The notes under the pieces were generated by a model, which saw nothing but the letters and a program-made list of their open reading frames with translations, had not been told where the DNA came from and searched no databases. Shown piece by piece: positions 12,150 through 24,750 of a stretch of 64,000 nucleotides of DNA. The stretch comes from Acanthosoma haemorrhoidale (taxonomy: Eukaryota; Arthropoda; Insecta; Hemiptera; Acanthosomatidae). The stretch's first letter is position 1. Each line of letters begins with the position of its first letter. The position numbers and the translations under genes are program-made. Location of the stretch: contig OV884009.1 in the NCBI GenBank assembly GCA_930367205.1, forward strand, positions 123,884,639-123,948,638. The letters run 5' to 3'.

Positions 12150-14330
12150 TACTTCATTTTTTGGTTCAGACTAATTTAACTATTAACATTTAGCAAAATG
12201 AGTGAAAGTGCTGTGGGTGAATAATTATACTAGGTCGGCTCGATTGAGCATACCCCTAGCTCGACAACCAATTGAACTGATTTAGGGGAAATTTGTTCCC
12301 AGTCCCTTATCCATCTCCTCTTATTAGCCTCCTAATAGGCTTTTTGTGTTGTCGACATTTTCTGTATGAGTGGATTTTACTGTCAGTATAGCTTTCTCGA
12401 ATAGGATTTTTCGATCTCAGAGTTTACAGAGTTCATGTGCAAGCTATGGTGTAATATCCGCTTTCTTACGTATGATAGAGCTTGAGCAATCATGCGCAGT
12501 AAGCTAAATGAGAAATTTGACTCCCATAAGTCTAGATCGGTTTGAGTTTCACCTTTGTAAGATGGGTAATTAGGATTTTTGTGAAGTTGATAGTAAAGTA
12601 GTACCACTGAGAGGTATACCAACGGTAATTTATTTTGCGGGGGAGATTGCTTGTCCCTACTGTACAGCGAAAACCTGTCAGGTATCAATGATTTAATATT
12701 AAATAATATGTTGATAATGTTATAGATTTATGTTTGAAGTGAAGTCCTGGGTTGGCACTCGGGCATCTGTCAAAGTTTGAGTTATATCCAGAAATGCAGC
12801 AGTCACTTACAACATTTTCTCAAAGAAAGAGGAAAGGAATTCAGTGACGTGAAGAAGTTGATAAGTTGTCGATTGGAAACAATGAAAACCAAATCGCGGT
12901 AGTGAGTTTTCAGATAGGGAAAAAAGAAGGGGTTCATTTGAAAGTATCTGGAGCAAAGTGATGAGGATCGCCAGGAAGATTATTAAGTTTTAGTATATGT
13001 TTAATGAGCGAGAATTTACATAGCATAGGGAAGTATTGCATTAAAGATAGATGTGACAAATCCAATAACTTTTGTGGGCATCTCTGCCGTTATCAGATCA
13101 TCCAGTTGTTTTTCTACTCTGAATCGGAAGAGACATTATGAGGAATGGCTTTACGACATAAAGAAGCTTGTACGATAAAATTAAAAATGCGTACATAACA
13201 TTTGCAAATAAAAAGAAAATTTGTTTGGTTGCGAGAAAAACTCGAAATAATTTTAACTAAAAAAATATTCAGGAAAACGTAATTTAACTGGAAACGAGAA
13301 AAGCTTGAAGTGATTACAACACAATAAAAATTTATTGTGATGAGTGTTAATGAGGAAGGTGTAGGAAATGAAGGTTACCGGACATTCACTTGTGGCCAGT
13401 TGTCTGTTGCTCCAAAGCCACCGTAGAGAGAGTAGGCCCTCATCAGTCCACTCTTCCATGTACAAGTGAGATCAAATAAATCCTCAAAAAAAATTAATTC
13501 ACGCTAAGAGAACGAGTGAAAAGATGAACTTGATGCAATGCCGAGGCTCTAAATGCTTCAGGAGAACATGTGTCAAGCCCCAATGCTTAGAAATATACGA
13601 CATGCATGAAGGTTGGCAATAGAGTAACAGAGAGGCAAGGGAAAGACGAGATATACAAGAGGTAGGCAATGGATAAGCTCGATCGGTCATTTGTATCGGC
13701 CAGTGGAACGCGAAACGTTTACGCGATACCCCCGCCGAAGGGAAAAATAAAATAAGGCCAAGTATGGTCAAATAAATTATTATACCGTCAATATCTGTTG
13801 TAAATAGACATAAGTTATCGTAATATTAAATATCTGCATGGCAGCCTCTGGTACCTTTTACTTGATGAATAAAGGCAACCATGAACTAATACAAAATCAA
13901 TTGTTTTTTATTAATTAATACATTTTAATTTAAGCTGTAATACATAAGGAATTTTGATGTTTACATACATTTATCAAAAAAGGTCAATATGTATAACAGA
14001 CTTAATAAAAATACCGAACAAAACTTTTTTTTTGTGCATATTTTCTGTATATAAAGTTGACCAGTACATGTGTTTGTCCTGGGAGTCAGTATGTCAAGGG
14101 TTCCGTTATTTGGTAATCACAAGCCTTCTCCTTCTTTGTGTACAAATCATTTAGTTCCAGTGAATATGTTTTTCAATATAGTCATCATCATCACCGGCTA
14201 GAAAAGGAGCTCCTAAGGTGTTAAAAAAAAGAGCAACAAATATTTATATAAAAGAACCTTGTAGGGCAGTATGCAGCCATAAGAGTAATTGTGTTTAATG
14301 TGAAGCTGATATATATGATTGTATTTGTGG
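12150..14330. other. Unassigned sequence, probably old repeats
   Basis: Apart from the repeat segment listed separately at 12811-12986, I recognise nothing here. Open frames on the minus strand at 12383-12688 and 13499-13771 have no recognisable domain and no conserved start context. The region just upstream of 14335 may belong to the truncated Gypsy element, but no 5' LTR matching 19255-19460 is present. Confidence 0.4.
12811..12986 (+). repeat. 176-bp segment shared with mariner copy 2
   Basis: This segment matches 25870-26050 in inverted orientation with only a few mismatches and a 6-bp length difference. In the second locus it lies inside a mariner element, between the terminal repeat and the transposase gene. 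One frame (EEVDKLSIGNNENQIAVV and onwards to a double stop) stays open for about 37 codons in both copies, which hints at an old coding end. I recognise no family. Relative to the neighbouring mariner transposase it has the same order and orientation at both loci. Confidence 0.75.
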
Positions 14331-14334
14331 TGTA

Positions 14335-15083
14335 AAGAAAATTAAAAACGGGAAAATAATACGGTGGAGACTAGAACTCTCAACTTACAACAATGAGATC
14401 ATATACAAACCGGGCAAGGAGAAGAAAGCAGCAAACCCTTTTATTCATTCAAGAATATGCTGTTCGACTGGCGATAATGTTTCGTGGCTTAGAGCACTGC
14501 ATGAAAACTGCTGTCACCCGGGAGAAACTCGACTCTACCATTGGGTGCCAAGCAAACACTTGACATTCTCTCTCAACGGAATTCGAAAACTTAATTCATC
14601 ATTTCCAGTGAGTGCCCATGTCAAATATCGTTTTGGCCGGGCATAGCCCTGATTTCATGTTATTAAGGTAATATAACCTTTTGAGCAGTTGAATCCAGCA
14701 CTATCATATACTTACGGAACTATTTTCTCTTTTCGGAATTCCGGCTTACATTCCCAGTGATCGAAGTTCAAGTTTCATGTCTTAGGAGCACAAGTCCTTC
14801 GTGCCTGAAGTGTGCATAGCCACAAGCCGAACAGCTACTTATAATCCTTAAGGATATGGCCAAGGTAAACGTTGGGATCGTTTAGAAATCAATCGAATTG
14901 GCTCTGATGAGTAGAAAACTTGACACCTCAAAGTGGAAAGAAGTAGCTTAAGGCTCCATCCACTCACTCCTCTGCAACTCGATCAATACAACTCCCCACG
15001 AAAGGCAGTATAACTTCTCTAGAAGATCAACTCTCGGATCCTCAACGCCACCATTGCTCATGAAAGCCACACCAGTTTTTATA
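14335..15083 (+). pseudogene. Ty3/Gypsy pol remnant: RNase H end and integrase
   Basis: Translated on the + strand with several frameshifts and stops, this reads as the end of the RNase H region (IIRWRLELSTYNNEIIYKPG), the integrase zinc-binding start (LHENCCHPGETRLYHWV, about 14490), and the integrase core (LFSLFGIPAYIPSDRSSSF near 14730, then ATSRTATYNP and onward). The match in order and content to insect Gypsy polyproteins is clear. Reading is interrupted at 15084 by the Jockey insertion and resumes at 18979. No 5' LTR, gag or protease was found, so the copy is also 5'-truncated. Confidence 0.8.
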
Positions 15084-15090
15084 ATGTGAC

Positions 15091-15133
15091 CGTTGCGTGC
15101 GTGCGTGCGCGCGCGCGCACGCACACACACATA
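15091..15133. repeat. Alternating GTGC/GC/CA microsatellite
   Basis: A run of alternating purine and pyrimidine bases: GTGC repeats, then GC repeats, then CA repeats. It starts right at the 5' junction of the Jockey element and produces spurious open frames on both strands. Such tracts can adopt left-handed DNA. Confidence 0.85.
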
Positions 15134-15179
15134 GTGAACAGTTTGTGCCCGTTTCCAAAAAGAAAAGAAAACCGCAAGA

Positions 15180-16110
15180 GTGGTTCGGCCGAAATTGCCG
15201 CGGGAGTAGAGATTCGTAATAGATACGACCAACACTCAAATGTACAGTCGCCTGCTCCTAGCAGCCAGGACACTGTTATGCAGAAACCATCACCTGTGGT
15301 ATTAACTGTTCCAGAGCCTCCCACAGCCACCAGAGCGAGGTTGACAAAAATAGGGATTACGTCGTTCAGTTTTCGGTGTTTTTAGATACAGAGGGCAATG
15401 TCCAAAAGTTATTGGTGGCCCTGAAGAAAGGAGTAACCCCCCACACCTACGCCCTACGAGGAGGCCAGCAAAATAAAAAAATCTTGCTGATGGGGATTGA
15501 TGTGCAAGAGGATATCGCCATTATCAAGGAAACGATATCACAAGCGCCAGGGATCTTGGATGTCTGGCGCCTAAATATACTTGTAATACTGACGATAAAG
15601 GTTGTAAAACCGAGATCTCACCTATCCTGTCAGTCGGTGGAAAATAGAGGACATCTGGAAAATAAGATGCATTAACCTTATACTCTTTAGAGAGGTACCT
15701 TATCGCAAGCAACAGGGCATGCCACAATGCCATAGATGCCAGCAGTTTGGCCACACTAAGAACCATTGTGGCCGAAGAGTTGTCTGTGTCCACTGTTCAC
15801 ATGCGCATGAATCGTGTGATTGCGACAGAGTACAGGAGGCAAAGTGCTCCAACTGTGGTGGTTCCCACCTGGCCTCATACAGAGAGTGCTCCTACCGGAA
15901 AAAACTACAAGCCATACCAGAGACGAAGAAGAAAAGCAGACGGAGAAACCGCTACCGGTCCAACACCGATAACAGCCCCCCAAGAACAGGACCCAACAGC
16001 CGCCCACCACCACACAAGCCTTCACAGGAGGAGCGACTTATGCCAAGGTCACGATGGGAACGTCGCCAAGACACGACACTCCGAGCCTTCCGCCCTGGTT
16101 ATCGATTCTG
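15180..16110 (+). pseudogene. Jockey ORF1 (gag-like, zinc knuckle) pseudogene
   Basis: Broken frames encode the gag-like nucleic-acid-binding protein of Jockey elements. The region at 15380-15600 (HTYALRGGQQNKKILLMGI) matches the domain that precedes the zinc knuckles in insect Jockey gag proteins. Three cysteine-histidine knuckles follow at 15725-15895: CHRCQQFGHTKNHC, a divergent CVHC-type unit and CSNCGGSHLASYREC. The C-terminal part is basic and rich in proline. A frame change between about 15600 and 15719 and a second overlapping frame show that it is no longer intact. Confidence 0.82.
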
Positions 16111-16171
16111 GAAGCCATGGTCAGGGAATTTATGTCCGGACTTTAGACCGTATTTGTTCAATTGGTATGCC

Positions 16172-18716
16172 ATGGGTAAGTACAAAATACTTAACATTAA
16201 CGTCGATGGTCTGATGACTATACTCGAAGAAGTGGAGGGTTAATAGCGATCTCCACACCAGACATCGTCATGCTGACAAAAGAATTGTTAACCAGAGCGT
16301 AAGGCTACTCTGTTGTCATCGAACGGACCGATGGCTACGGCGGATATACGACACGTCATGACATAGATGTAAGTAACTCCGCCACTCACTACATTTGGTG
16401 TTGGGCTCCAACTTTTGACGTTGAAGATAAATTTCTGCACACCCATTTATCTCACCGCCATGTATAGGAGACCGAGGGCGTCTCTCCAAGAGTTCTCAGC
16501 CCTTCTTAAAGAGTGTGAGAAGAAAAACAACCACTGGGTTGCCGGAGACTTAAATTCGTGGCATCCCCTGTGTAATGTAATAATGCCGTCAACCCAGGGG
16601 GGGAGAAAATTGGTAAAAACTCCTATACTGTCATTCAACCCCAGAACTACACTTTTCGCCATAGACAAGACAGTAGACTGACCGCCACCCTAGTTCTGTT
16701 ACTCGCCAAACAGCCACACAGGATAAACAATTGTAAAACCCTGGACTTAGTGACGACTAACCACCAGCCAGTCCTGTATTCCATTGACAGTAAACTTGTG
16801 ATCCTGCGTCCCACGAAGTACGACAATAGTCGAGCCAACTCGGAACTATATCGATTACCACTTTACCAACAATTACATACGGATCCTGTTATCCGCACTA
16901 CAGAGGACGTGGGCTCGACAGGTAGCTTTCCTAACCGAGGTTATCGTCGAAGCAACCAACACTGCCATCCCTAAGTTTAGCTCAAAGCCAACTACGCTAC
17001 ATAAACCACCATACCATATTCTTCGACTTATTGCATTACGCAATAATTAGAAGAATAACTGGTATAGAACAAGGAACCGTCAAGCCAAGAAGGTAGTAAA
17101 CTCTCTCACAACGCAAATTCGTGGTTTGATGATGTAATGGATGACGGCGACGTGCCACGAATGGCTTCGTGGCTTACAACGCGATATCCGTAACTTTTGG
17201 AAGCTCCTTAAGATCACTACCAAGGACTCAGGTGCCCGTAATCATGACGACGAGACCCTATACACAGCGAAAGAACAGCCAAAAATACTGGTCGACCACT
17301 ACACCGCAGACAACGCCACTAGACAGGTAACTACCACGAACCTCAGCAGCTGGAGACTACAGAACTGAATGTTTGTCTCCCCGGAGCACCTCAAGGCGAT
17401 TCTTCGCCGGTGTCAGGAGAAACCGAGCACCAGGACGCGGCGAGGTGCAAACTGTTTTTCTAAAGCAGCTGCCGTGAAGAGGGATCGCCCAACTCGTTAA
17501 CCAGTACAATTCATACATCAGGTTGCGATACTTCCCGACAGCGTGGAAACAAGATATCTTGTTCCAGCTGCGAAATCCCACGAAGAGAGGCGACCATCGA
17601 GCCCACTATCGCCCGATCAGTCTCCCCCCTCACGTGGGGAAGATTCTCGAAAAGATAATACTGAACTACCTGAAGTTCATTAATTAGTTGAATAATGTTC
17701 GGAAAAATCATTCCGACGAGCAGGCAGGTTTTCAGGCTCATATGAGTACAGAACATCCACTTGTGAAGGTACAGACGGAATCCATCCTCGGTATCAACAG
17801 AAACACAGCAACTGGTATGATCTCGTTGGACTACACACAGACTTTCGACTCAGTGTACCACGGGATGCTGTCCCGACAGCTTTGCAGCTGGGAATGACCA
17901 GAGCAGTTATACACCATTCCTTCTTGAAGGACAGAACGTTGAGGGGAACGAGTGGGCTTTTGCTTCTCGATTCCATCCTCTCTGATTTGAGGAGTTCCTC
18001 AAAGAGCGGTTTTGTCTCTGGTACCTTTTAGCATCTGAAATAGTTCGGACAAAATACAATAAAGCTGTGGTAATCGCTTTCGCCGACGACGATGCGGTTT
18101 ACAGCAGCAGCATAAATGCACAAATAGCTCTTACATAGGACGAGCCAGTTTGTAACGTAATCAGTGGCAGACTGGGTAGGTTAAACATCAGTGTGAACGC
18201 CGGGAAGACCGACTTCGTAATCTTCTCCCTCCAAAAGGGGAAGAAAAGCCTTGCCAAAATCCTATACTATAGGAGGGCACTTACCGGCATTATCGATGTA
18301 CTCTCTGGTTAGAAAAATGGATAGGCATCTCCATTTCTCTACCCATTTTAGTAGTACGACACAGGTCTTACCGGCTTTCACACTTGCTAACTTCACCCAG
18401 CTTATTGCTTGTCTCAAACTGATGATATATAAATGTGTCCTCCGGCCAGCTCTCCTGTACGTGCCCCACTATATACTCACAGAATGGGGTCATGAGAAAA
18501 GTGGTCAGGCATACCTCTCTTGAGAGGTTAAAGAACGCCGACCTGCACCCGTTGCTTGGAGTACCATCGGTGGATGAGATCATCCACATCAAGTTTTTTG
18601 ACTCGTTGCAGCACCTCACAAACCCAGTGACTAACACTAACCACCCGTGCCACATCGATAGCAACAGAATGTCGGGGAAATTTAGGTTAAGATTTAGTTT
18701 AAGTTGTTATTGTTAG
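16172..18716 (+). pseudogene. Jockey ORF2 (endonuclease and reverse transcriptase) pseudogene
   Basis: An apurinic-type endonuclease region runs from about 16172 (KYKILNINVDG) through AMYRRPRASLQEF and the GDLNSWHP motif near 16545. The reverse transcriptase follows with RPISLPPHVGKILEK near 17610, a degraded SLDYTQTFDSVYH near 17825 (the catalytic block A region), and AFADDDAVYS near 18079, which contains the catalytic FADD. The C-terminal part ends at TAG 18714-18716. Several frameshifts and stops interrupt it, so it cannot make an active enzyme. Confidence 0.82.
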
Positions 18717-18978
18717 ATATAAGTCTATGATAATTAAGGTGAGCCCCACCAATTTCAATATTTTCAGTAAATTAATGTATAATATACATCATTATACTTT
18801 TGCACAATGCAGATCATAATGTGTAGAAATTTGTACAAAATGTAGCCAAGCTACAGGAAATATAATGAATCAATTGTTAATAGATTCGTTTGTAGGATCC
18901 ATAGTAAATTTTATAAATAATTTTTCAACAAGGGGATATGAAAAAAATAAATAAACAAAAAATGATGCGACCATTACG

Positions 18979-19200
18979 CCAATCTAAACATGACTCTCTC
19001 GTTGAAGAAGTGCGACTGTTGGAGGAAAATCTTGAATTTGCCACGTCAGACTTCCAGAGGGCAGAGAACCAACTGTATCAAACCGGGACCTGGCACCAAT
19101 CGGACTTTAGAATCGTGGGGCTTCAGAACCACCTGTGACTCTGATAACTACTCCTAGAGCTGCAACAGAAGAGGCACCATATCTAGGCACTCCACATCAA
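18979..19200 (+). pseudogene. Ty3/Gypsy integrase C-terminal end
   Basis: Downstream of the Jockey insertion the Gypsy frame resumes with RQSKHDSLVEEVRLLEENLE, followed in a shifted frame by the last part of the integrase. It corresponds to the end of the polyprotein and runs into the purine-rich tract and LTR directly downstream. Confidence 0.75.
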
Positions 19201-19254
19201 TTCTCAGAGGTAGCTTACTAATGAGACTATATCACTTGCTAGGAGGGGGGGGGG

Positions 19255-19460
19255 TGCGTATCATAAGATATAAACTATTTATCAATTGTTCTGTAATAAT
19301 GTTAGTATTGTTTACACAAGAAGTAACTATAGGGTGAAAGAGTTAAGAAGGTTATCTTACTCAACTAATTAATTACCTGTTTATTGTGTATGTATCTATT
19401 TAGTATATATTCTGTTCAATAAAGCCTTAATCACAGGTTATTCATTCTTTTATTATGTCA
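19255..19460 (+). repeat. Gypsy 3' LTR with polypurine tract
   Basis: A purine tract (AGGAGGGGGGGGGG, 19241-19254) is followed by TG and ends about 206 bp later at CA. An AATAAAG polyadenylation-like signal sits at about 19420. A polypurine tract immediately before TG...CA is the expected 3' end of an LTR element. The exact right border could differ by a few bases because of the C-rich run that follows. Confidence 0.65.
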
Positions 19461-19699
19461 ACCCCCCCCCTTTTACTAGAATTCAACCTTCCCCACCCTA
19501 CTTGTTTTGATCAATTTCTTCAAGTATTCTCAGTCCTTTTTTGTTACAAAAGGTACCTATGAACGAGTAATTTAGCTTGTAAGTAGCTTTATTAATACAT
19601 AGAGTGAAAGTGATTTCATAGGTATCTTTAATAACGCCTCGCCCCGTTTGTCGCCCTTTTAGTAGTGAAATAGGAAAGCGGAAATACGAAAGGGGTCCC

Positions 19700-21358
19700 A
19701 ACAGTAATTGGGAAGAACAGTTTCTGTTTACGGACGCAAACGTGTCAAAACCAGTATGTTTGATCTGTGGTGGAAATGTTTCAGTGCCTAAACAATACAA
19801 TTTGGAGTGACACTTCACGAAGAATCATTCTGATTTTGATTCAGAGTATCCAGTTGGTTCAGTCTTGATATTGGATTTCTTTGAAAAAAAAATCGTTACT
19901 GACACAAAAAACGAATCCATGGATGGAGGTGGAGATCAAATTATCAAGCCGGCTTGAAAATCTTTCCAAAACAGACAAACGATTCGAACATTTCTAAGCT
20001 AGTGGACGAAATAGCTCTGTCTCGAAATACAATAATTCGGTGGATTGCCGAGATGGCTCACTGGTAAATTCTTAGCTTTTGAGCAAATATTTTTCTATGG
20101 TTTAGGACTTAAGTTGCGAAAACAAATCATCTGCTCAGCTGTGCGTTTATGTTCGTATGGTCAACGAGAATATTGAAACATCTGAAGAACTCCTTGACCT
20201 ACGTCAACTACGAACAACGATTACAGGAGAAGCTGTATTTGTTGAAGGGAAAAACTCGGACTATCACAATTTAGACAGCGTTAGCTCTCCTGCCATTGTT
20301 GGCAAAAACAAGGACTGTATTGCTGTTGGAAAACTATTTGAAAAGACCGCTTCTAAAATACTACTGCATCATTCCCCAGGAATTGTTTTGTGCCCAGGAA
20401 CTGGAATTATCTTCTGTCCAAAAACCAGTAGTCGACTGCACCAAAAGAATACTGGCTCTCAATCACAGGAAACTCCTGGAAATGTTCGAAAACTACATTT
20501 AGGAACATGGAGAACTAATTCTCCACTGTGATGTTTGCTGGCACTCAAGAGGAAAGTCACTGGAAAGGTTCAGGAAACTATGTAGTGATGTCTCAACTTA
20601 TATAAAATAAATTAAAGAACTTCCTCACATCTCTCTCCTTGAAGAGGATGAATTGCTAAGGGAATTTGCTTGCCTCTGCGACATGACTATACATCTTAAC
20701 TTGTTGAACACTCAATTACAAGATAAATCTTACAATTTACCAATACTGATGTCTCAAGTTGCATTATGCAAAGCAAAGCTTGCCTTTTATGAGATTTTTC
20801 TGAAAACTGACTGGTTCACTTCCCTTCGATGCAAGAACACCCTGGTCAAACTGAAGTGGATGATGACTACAAAAAATATAAAATCAAAGTTTCATCTCTA
20901 CTTCAATCCTTCAAAACCAGATTTACTGACTTCAAAGGAGAAAAATGCTTATGTAATATTTTTATCAACCCCTTCCTTTCCAATAAAAGACACGAAACTA
21001 CAGCAGTACTCTCCTGGAATTGAATGTGAATTAATTGGCCTACAATAGAACATTGTTCTTACATAAAGGTAAAGTGACATTAGAACCAAAAACAAATCAC
21101 CGGATCATCTAGAGTTTGGGAAGTTCTTGAAAAACGACGAGTTCCCTCAGTTGCGGGATTTAGCTCTCGGATATGCTTGTCATTTTGTTTCAACATATTG
21201 ATGTGAGCAATCGGTCTCCAAGATGAACTTGATAAAAGATGACAGCAGGGTTTCATAATCCGATTTTCATTTGAAAAAGTTACTGAGGATGGCATCGACA
21301 GCAGAGACTCCCTACAATGAGCTGTTGGTAAATAAAAAACAATTACAAGTCCCACATT
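19700..21358 (+). pseudogene. hAT-family transposase with BED finger, copy 1
   Basis: In order on the + strand: a BED-type zinc finger (LFTDANVSKPVCLICGGNV near 19725, then HFTKNH), a long central region (including YYCIIPQELFCAQELEL near 20360), and the C-terminal hAT dimerisation region with CEQSVSKMN near 21210. The gene type is the one often labelled as the GTF2I-repeat-domain-2 or ZBED-like transposase in animals. Stops (for example just before the HFTKNH histidine) and frameshifts at several points make it non-functional. Two more + strand copies lie at 41345-41790 and from 63335 to the window end. Confidence 0.8.
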
Positions 21359-21399
21359 GAGCTGTAGCTATGATTTGATTAAAAAAAACTATCATTTGT

Positions 21400-22530
21400 T
21401 CGGTATTTGCTACTCATGTTTCTCAGGTGCCTGATTATACCTCGTGAGAATTTCTTGAATATTCATTTGTTTTCTGGTTGAAATTTTTAAAAATAAACAG
21501 GTACCTATCTATCTAATATTATGACTCTTGATTTACCTATTCCTATCGTATTGAACATGCACAGAAAATATAAGTTGTTTAATGTATTCCTTTTTTTAAG
21601 ATGGGTCTGTGAATGTGGGGGGGAGGGAGGAGGTTACGGTTAAAAAATAAAAAAGTTGGGTAGTTTTTTTTTTAATCCTCCACCCAAATGCAGCAATTTA
21701 CCTATCATTCCAATAAAAATTCACAGCATGTTTGATACAACATAATTAAGGATTTAATTACAGCTACTAAAACTATTTAAAAGAAATGTTTTAAATTATA
21801 AACTACTAAATTCCCAACAGATATTACATATTATTAATCAGGTTGTCAAGATGTCTTTAATACCCAACTAACTTTTTATTTTTAAATTACAAGTAATTAC
21901 TTGATAATTTACCCTTGATTATGTTTGATAATGTTGCTTTTATTTATATATTACATATTATTAATCATAATGTCAAATTTTGTTATTATATATTAATTAA
22001 CCAGCTCAATATGGCAGAAAAATATTTATTTATTTACTTTAATTAATTTAATACTGACACTTCATTGTTTTTCATGGGGCATCATTGGAATAATGCTAAT
22101 TTGATGTCAAATGGAGCTACCATACAAGATATCATGCCTCCAAAAAAACACTGGTGACAATATTAATAACAGTTTTCTAATTATAGTTTGAAAAAACTAA
22201 AAAAAAATGCAAATTGCATAGTTAATCAGAACTTTGAGATCTTTAATCGAATACTTTACTAAAAATGATAGAAAATATATTTTTTAATAATAACTAATTA
22301 ATTAATCAATGGCACTTGCATAAAACCTCTCATCTCTCATGTATCTAACTTAAAACAGGATACCATGCAGACCAGAGTGTCTCACTGAATTTTTTTTTAA
22401 ATTTTTATGAATTTAGTTTCTAGTTTTAATTTAATTTTTACCTGCATTCTAGACAATACCACATTCTGTATACACCAAAATTATTTTGTAGTTCTTCCAA
22501 CCACATCAAGCTAAGTGCTTCATCTTTTCA
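21400..22530. other. AT-rich intergenic DNA
   Basis: Very AT-rich sequence with homopolymer runs (T tracts near 21668 and 22389). I see no exon, no RNA gene and no recognisable repeat. The terminal exon of the minus-strand gene could be hidden here, but no candidate passes the phase test. Confidence 0.4.
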
Positions 22531-22539
22531 TTTTCAATC

Positions 22540-22960
22540 CTCTTCCCTTTTGTTCGTCCTTTCTCTTCCAGATGAGTAGTGCCCTAACAACCTACCACGC
22601 TAATTCCCTATCCCTCCCAGCTCATCATGGTGAGTTCCTTAAATTCTTCCCTGTTACTTCCACCACATTATAGCCGTTTCTAAATCCTGGTCCAAACCTT
22701 ACATCTCCTCATTTTCTGAGTCCATTCCCAACTATTCCTTTCCCCTCCACGATCGGTCAGAACGAATCAGTGTTCGTCTCTATATCCATGATAGCCTCAT
22801 ATTCTCAAATGTTCACCTCCCAACCAGAGCCTTCAAATAGAAAACTTAGAAAAGTCGCTGAAGTAGCTTATCACACCAAACAGAGCCTCTATGCAGTTTA
22901 TCTATCATGTTCCCTTTGAACCTGTCATTGAATCAACCCATTACAAGCCTCACTTACTTA
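22540..22960 (+). mobile_element. Non-LTR endonuclease fragment, family B copy 1
   Basis: Weak but consistent similarity along its length to the fragment at 31310-32290: a shared run of about 400 bp, including the stretch that reads as an endonuclease start (…AVSKSWLKPDIS… in the other copy). Heavily mutated, with no open frame left. It is probably from the L2/CR1 or Jockey side of the non-LTR elements. Confidence 0.5.
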
Positions 22961-24575
22961 TTCGTTGACAAGATGATATGATTATTACTAACGTGAAATT
23001 AAATTTAACACTAAAGAAAGGAATATTAATTAGCAGTGTTTTGTGGGGAATGATTTCTCACTTTTGAGAAAACACATCACCACACCGGTTTAATCTAATG
23101 GGATCAAGAATCTTCCCCGTTATTGTTCACCTAATGGACAAAAATGGGAGGGAATATTGGAAGCCAAAGGAGACAATAAGATAAGAAAAATACAAGGTAC
23201 TTGAAACAAATCAAACATTTCTTTCTAAAATAAACTTACAGAAAGCAAGTAAGACACAAATATAATTATAATTCCTTTTCTTTTTTTCAAATACAAAATG
23301 ATTAATGAAGAAATACCAACATAGAATTAAAAATAAATGAAATTAAATTAAATTGAAATACAAAAAGCATATTACTAACAAGTAGGCAACAAAAGTTAAC
23401 AAGTAGATTAATAAAAAGCTACATGCATAAAGCATTTATATATGAAAGAGAAAAAATTATATATATAGGCCAAAATTTATAATAAAAATTATATTTTTAA
23501 TAAAATTAAAATAATATGCATAAAATGTTTACATTAATTACAATTCTGATATTCAATATATATATAAAATTAAAATTTGCAAAAAACTAAACTTTAGACT
23601 GGAAAACTTTCTAAAAATAGAAAATACATTTAGAATCATGTGAATAAATGAACATTACAAATATTCCTTGCTTTGACTCCCTTTCAATTATATACCAGTT
23701 AGTTATGCTTAGGGAACCATTGTTACAGAGAAAATATTGATTTAAATATATAAAAGCTGTATAAAGTGTATCTTCAAATCAATTTAATCTGACTGTATTT
23801 ATCATAAAATAAACAACCTGAAAATTAAAATTAAGTAATAAGTTGAAAATACAAGTAATAATGATATATTAAAGTAATAATTAATTTATAACAATTTAAA
23901 TACATACTACAAATAGAGAAACAGCATATACAATAGATAAATATAGAGAAAAAAAATTTCTGAACCAGTGAAGAATTAACATAAATTGAAAAGAAATTTA
24001 TATTAATTTAATTGTAACAGGCAAGAATAATGTTTTGTACATACAAAATATACTAAGGAAGTACAGTGGACTATACTTTTTTCCTCCTAAATCCTTGATT
24101 CCCATATTGACACTTAAGGCAAGCCTTCTACCAAATTTACTAAAAATAATAATATAAACTTCTGACTGGCCACAACCATTTTCAGGCCATTTTCCATAAA
24201 ATCAAATGCATCACGAACAAAACCCAGTCAATGGTTGATTTCCATTTGGTGGAGTCACAAAGTGACCTGCAGCACCTTTTGGGGTGGCAGCTTATTTATT
24301 AATTATTAGTGGTTGTGTTATGTAAACCCTAATCAGAAGGACCTCAAATCCCGACTCTTTCACCATTTTTCTTTTTAAATAATAATTATTGCAACTTATT
24401 TAGTATATTTTTATGCACAGCAGCCTGCCACACCCCGAGCTATTTAGCAGTTAAAGGATTAAAATACATTGCTAAAAAACATGATTATATAGTCACACTT
24501 TATTTTAATTTGATGCTGATTGGAAGAGCCGACTTTTTATAATATTATAATATATATATATAAGTTAAGGCCTGG
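22961..24575. other. AT-rich DNA, no gene recognised
   Basis: I looked for a downstream exon of the minus-strand gene and found none that joins in phase to the 25505 donor. A somewhat more complex stretch at 24080-24360 gives no recognisable protein on either strand. The rest is AT-rich and featureless. Confidence 0.4.
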
Positions 24576-24579
24576 GCAC

Positions 24580-24750
24580 TGTTGGTACGCAGTCTTAATA
24601 CCAAAACATCGGGATGTAAACATTCCGAGTGTATGTGTATGGGATTAAGAGCTATGAATAAAGCAGTCTTATACTATCGTTTGCCCTATTCATTTCTATT
24701 ACCTCATTCTCGATCTTTTTTACTGTTCTAGTTCTCACGAATGTTAACTT
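24580..24750 (+). repeat. Possible solo LTR
   Basis: A 170-bp stretch begins TGTTGG, contains GAATAAAGC in the middle and ends near GAATGTTAAC, the general look of a short LTR with its polyadenylation signal. There is no clear target duplication and no internal element next to it, so this remains a guess. Confidence 0.25.

Larger units (their letters stand above)
15098..18964 (+). mobile_element. Jockey-clade non-LTR element nested in Gypsy
   Basis: A nearly full-length but decayed element with gag-like ORF1, endonuclease-reverse transcriptase ORF2, a 3' UTR and an A-rich tail (about 18940-18962). It is bounded by ATGTGACCGTTGCG (15084-15097) and ATGCGACCATTACG (18965-18978). These match at 11 of 14 positions, all three differences are transitions, and I read them as the diverged target-site duplication. 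The host Gypsy integrase reads on across the junction in phase once the element is removed. Confidence 0.85.

Noticed and set aside
14948..15385. Four overlapping frames on both strands
   Set aside because: They arise from the GTGC/GC/CA microsatellite and the Jockey-Gypsy junction. The low-complexity RARAR and CVRA tracts are encoded by the repeat.
24080..24360. Candidate terminal exon for the minus-strand gene
   Set aside because: Several AG sites exist but none gives an open frame that joins in phase with the donor at 25505, and the translation resembles nothing.
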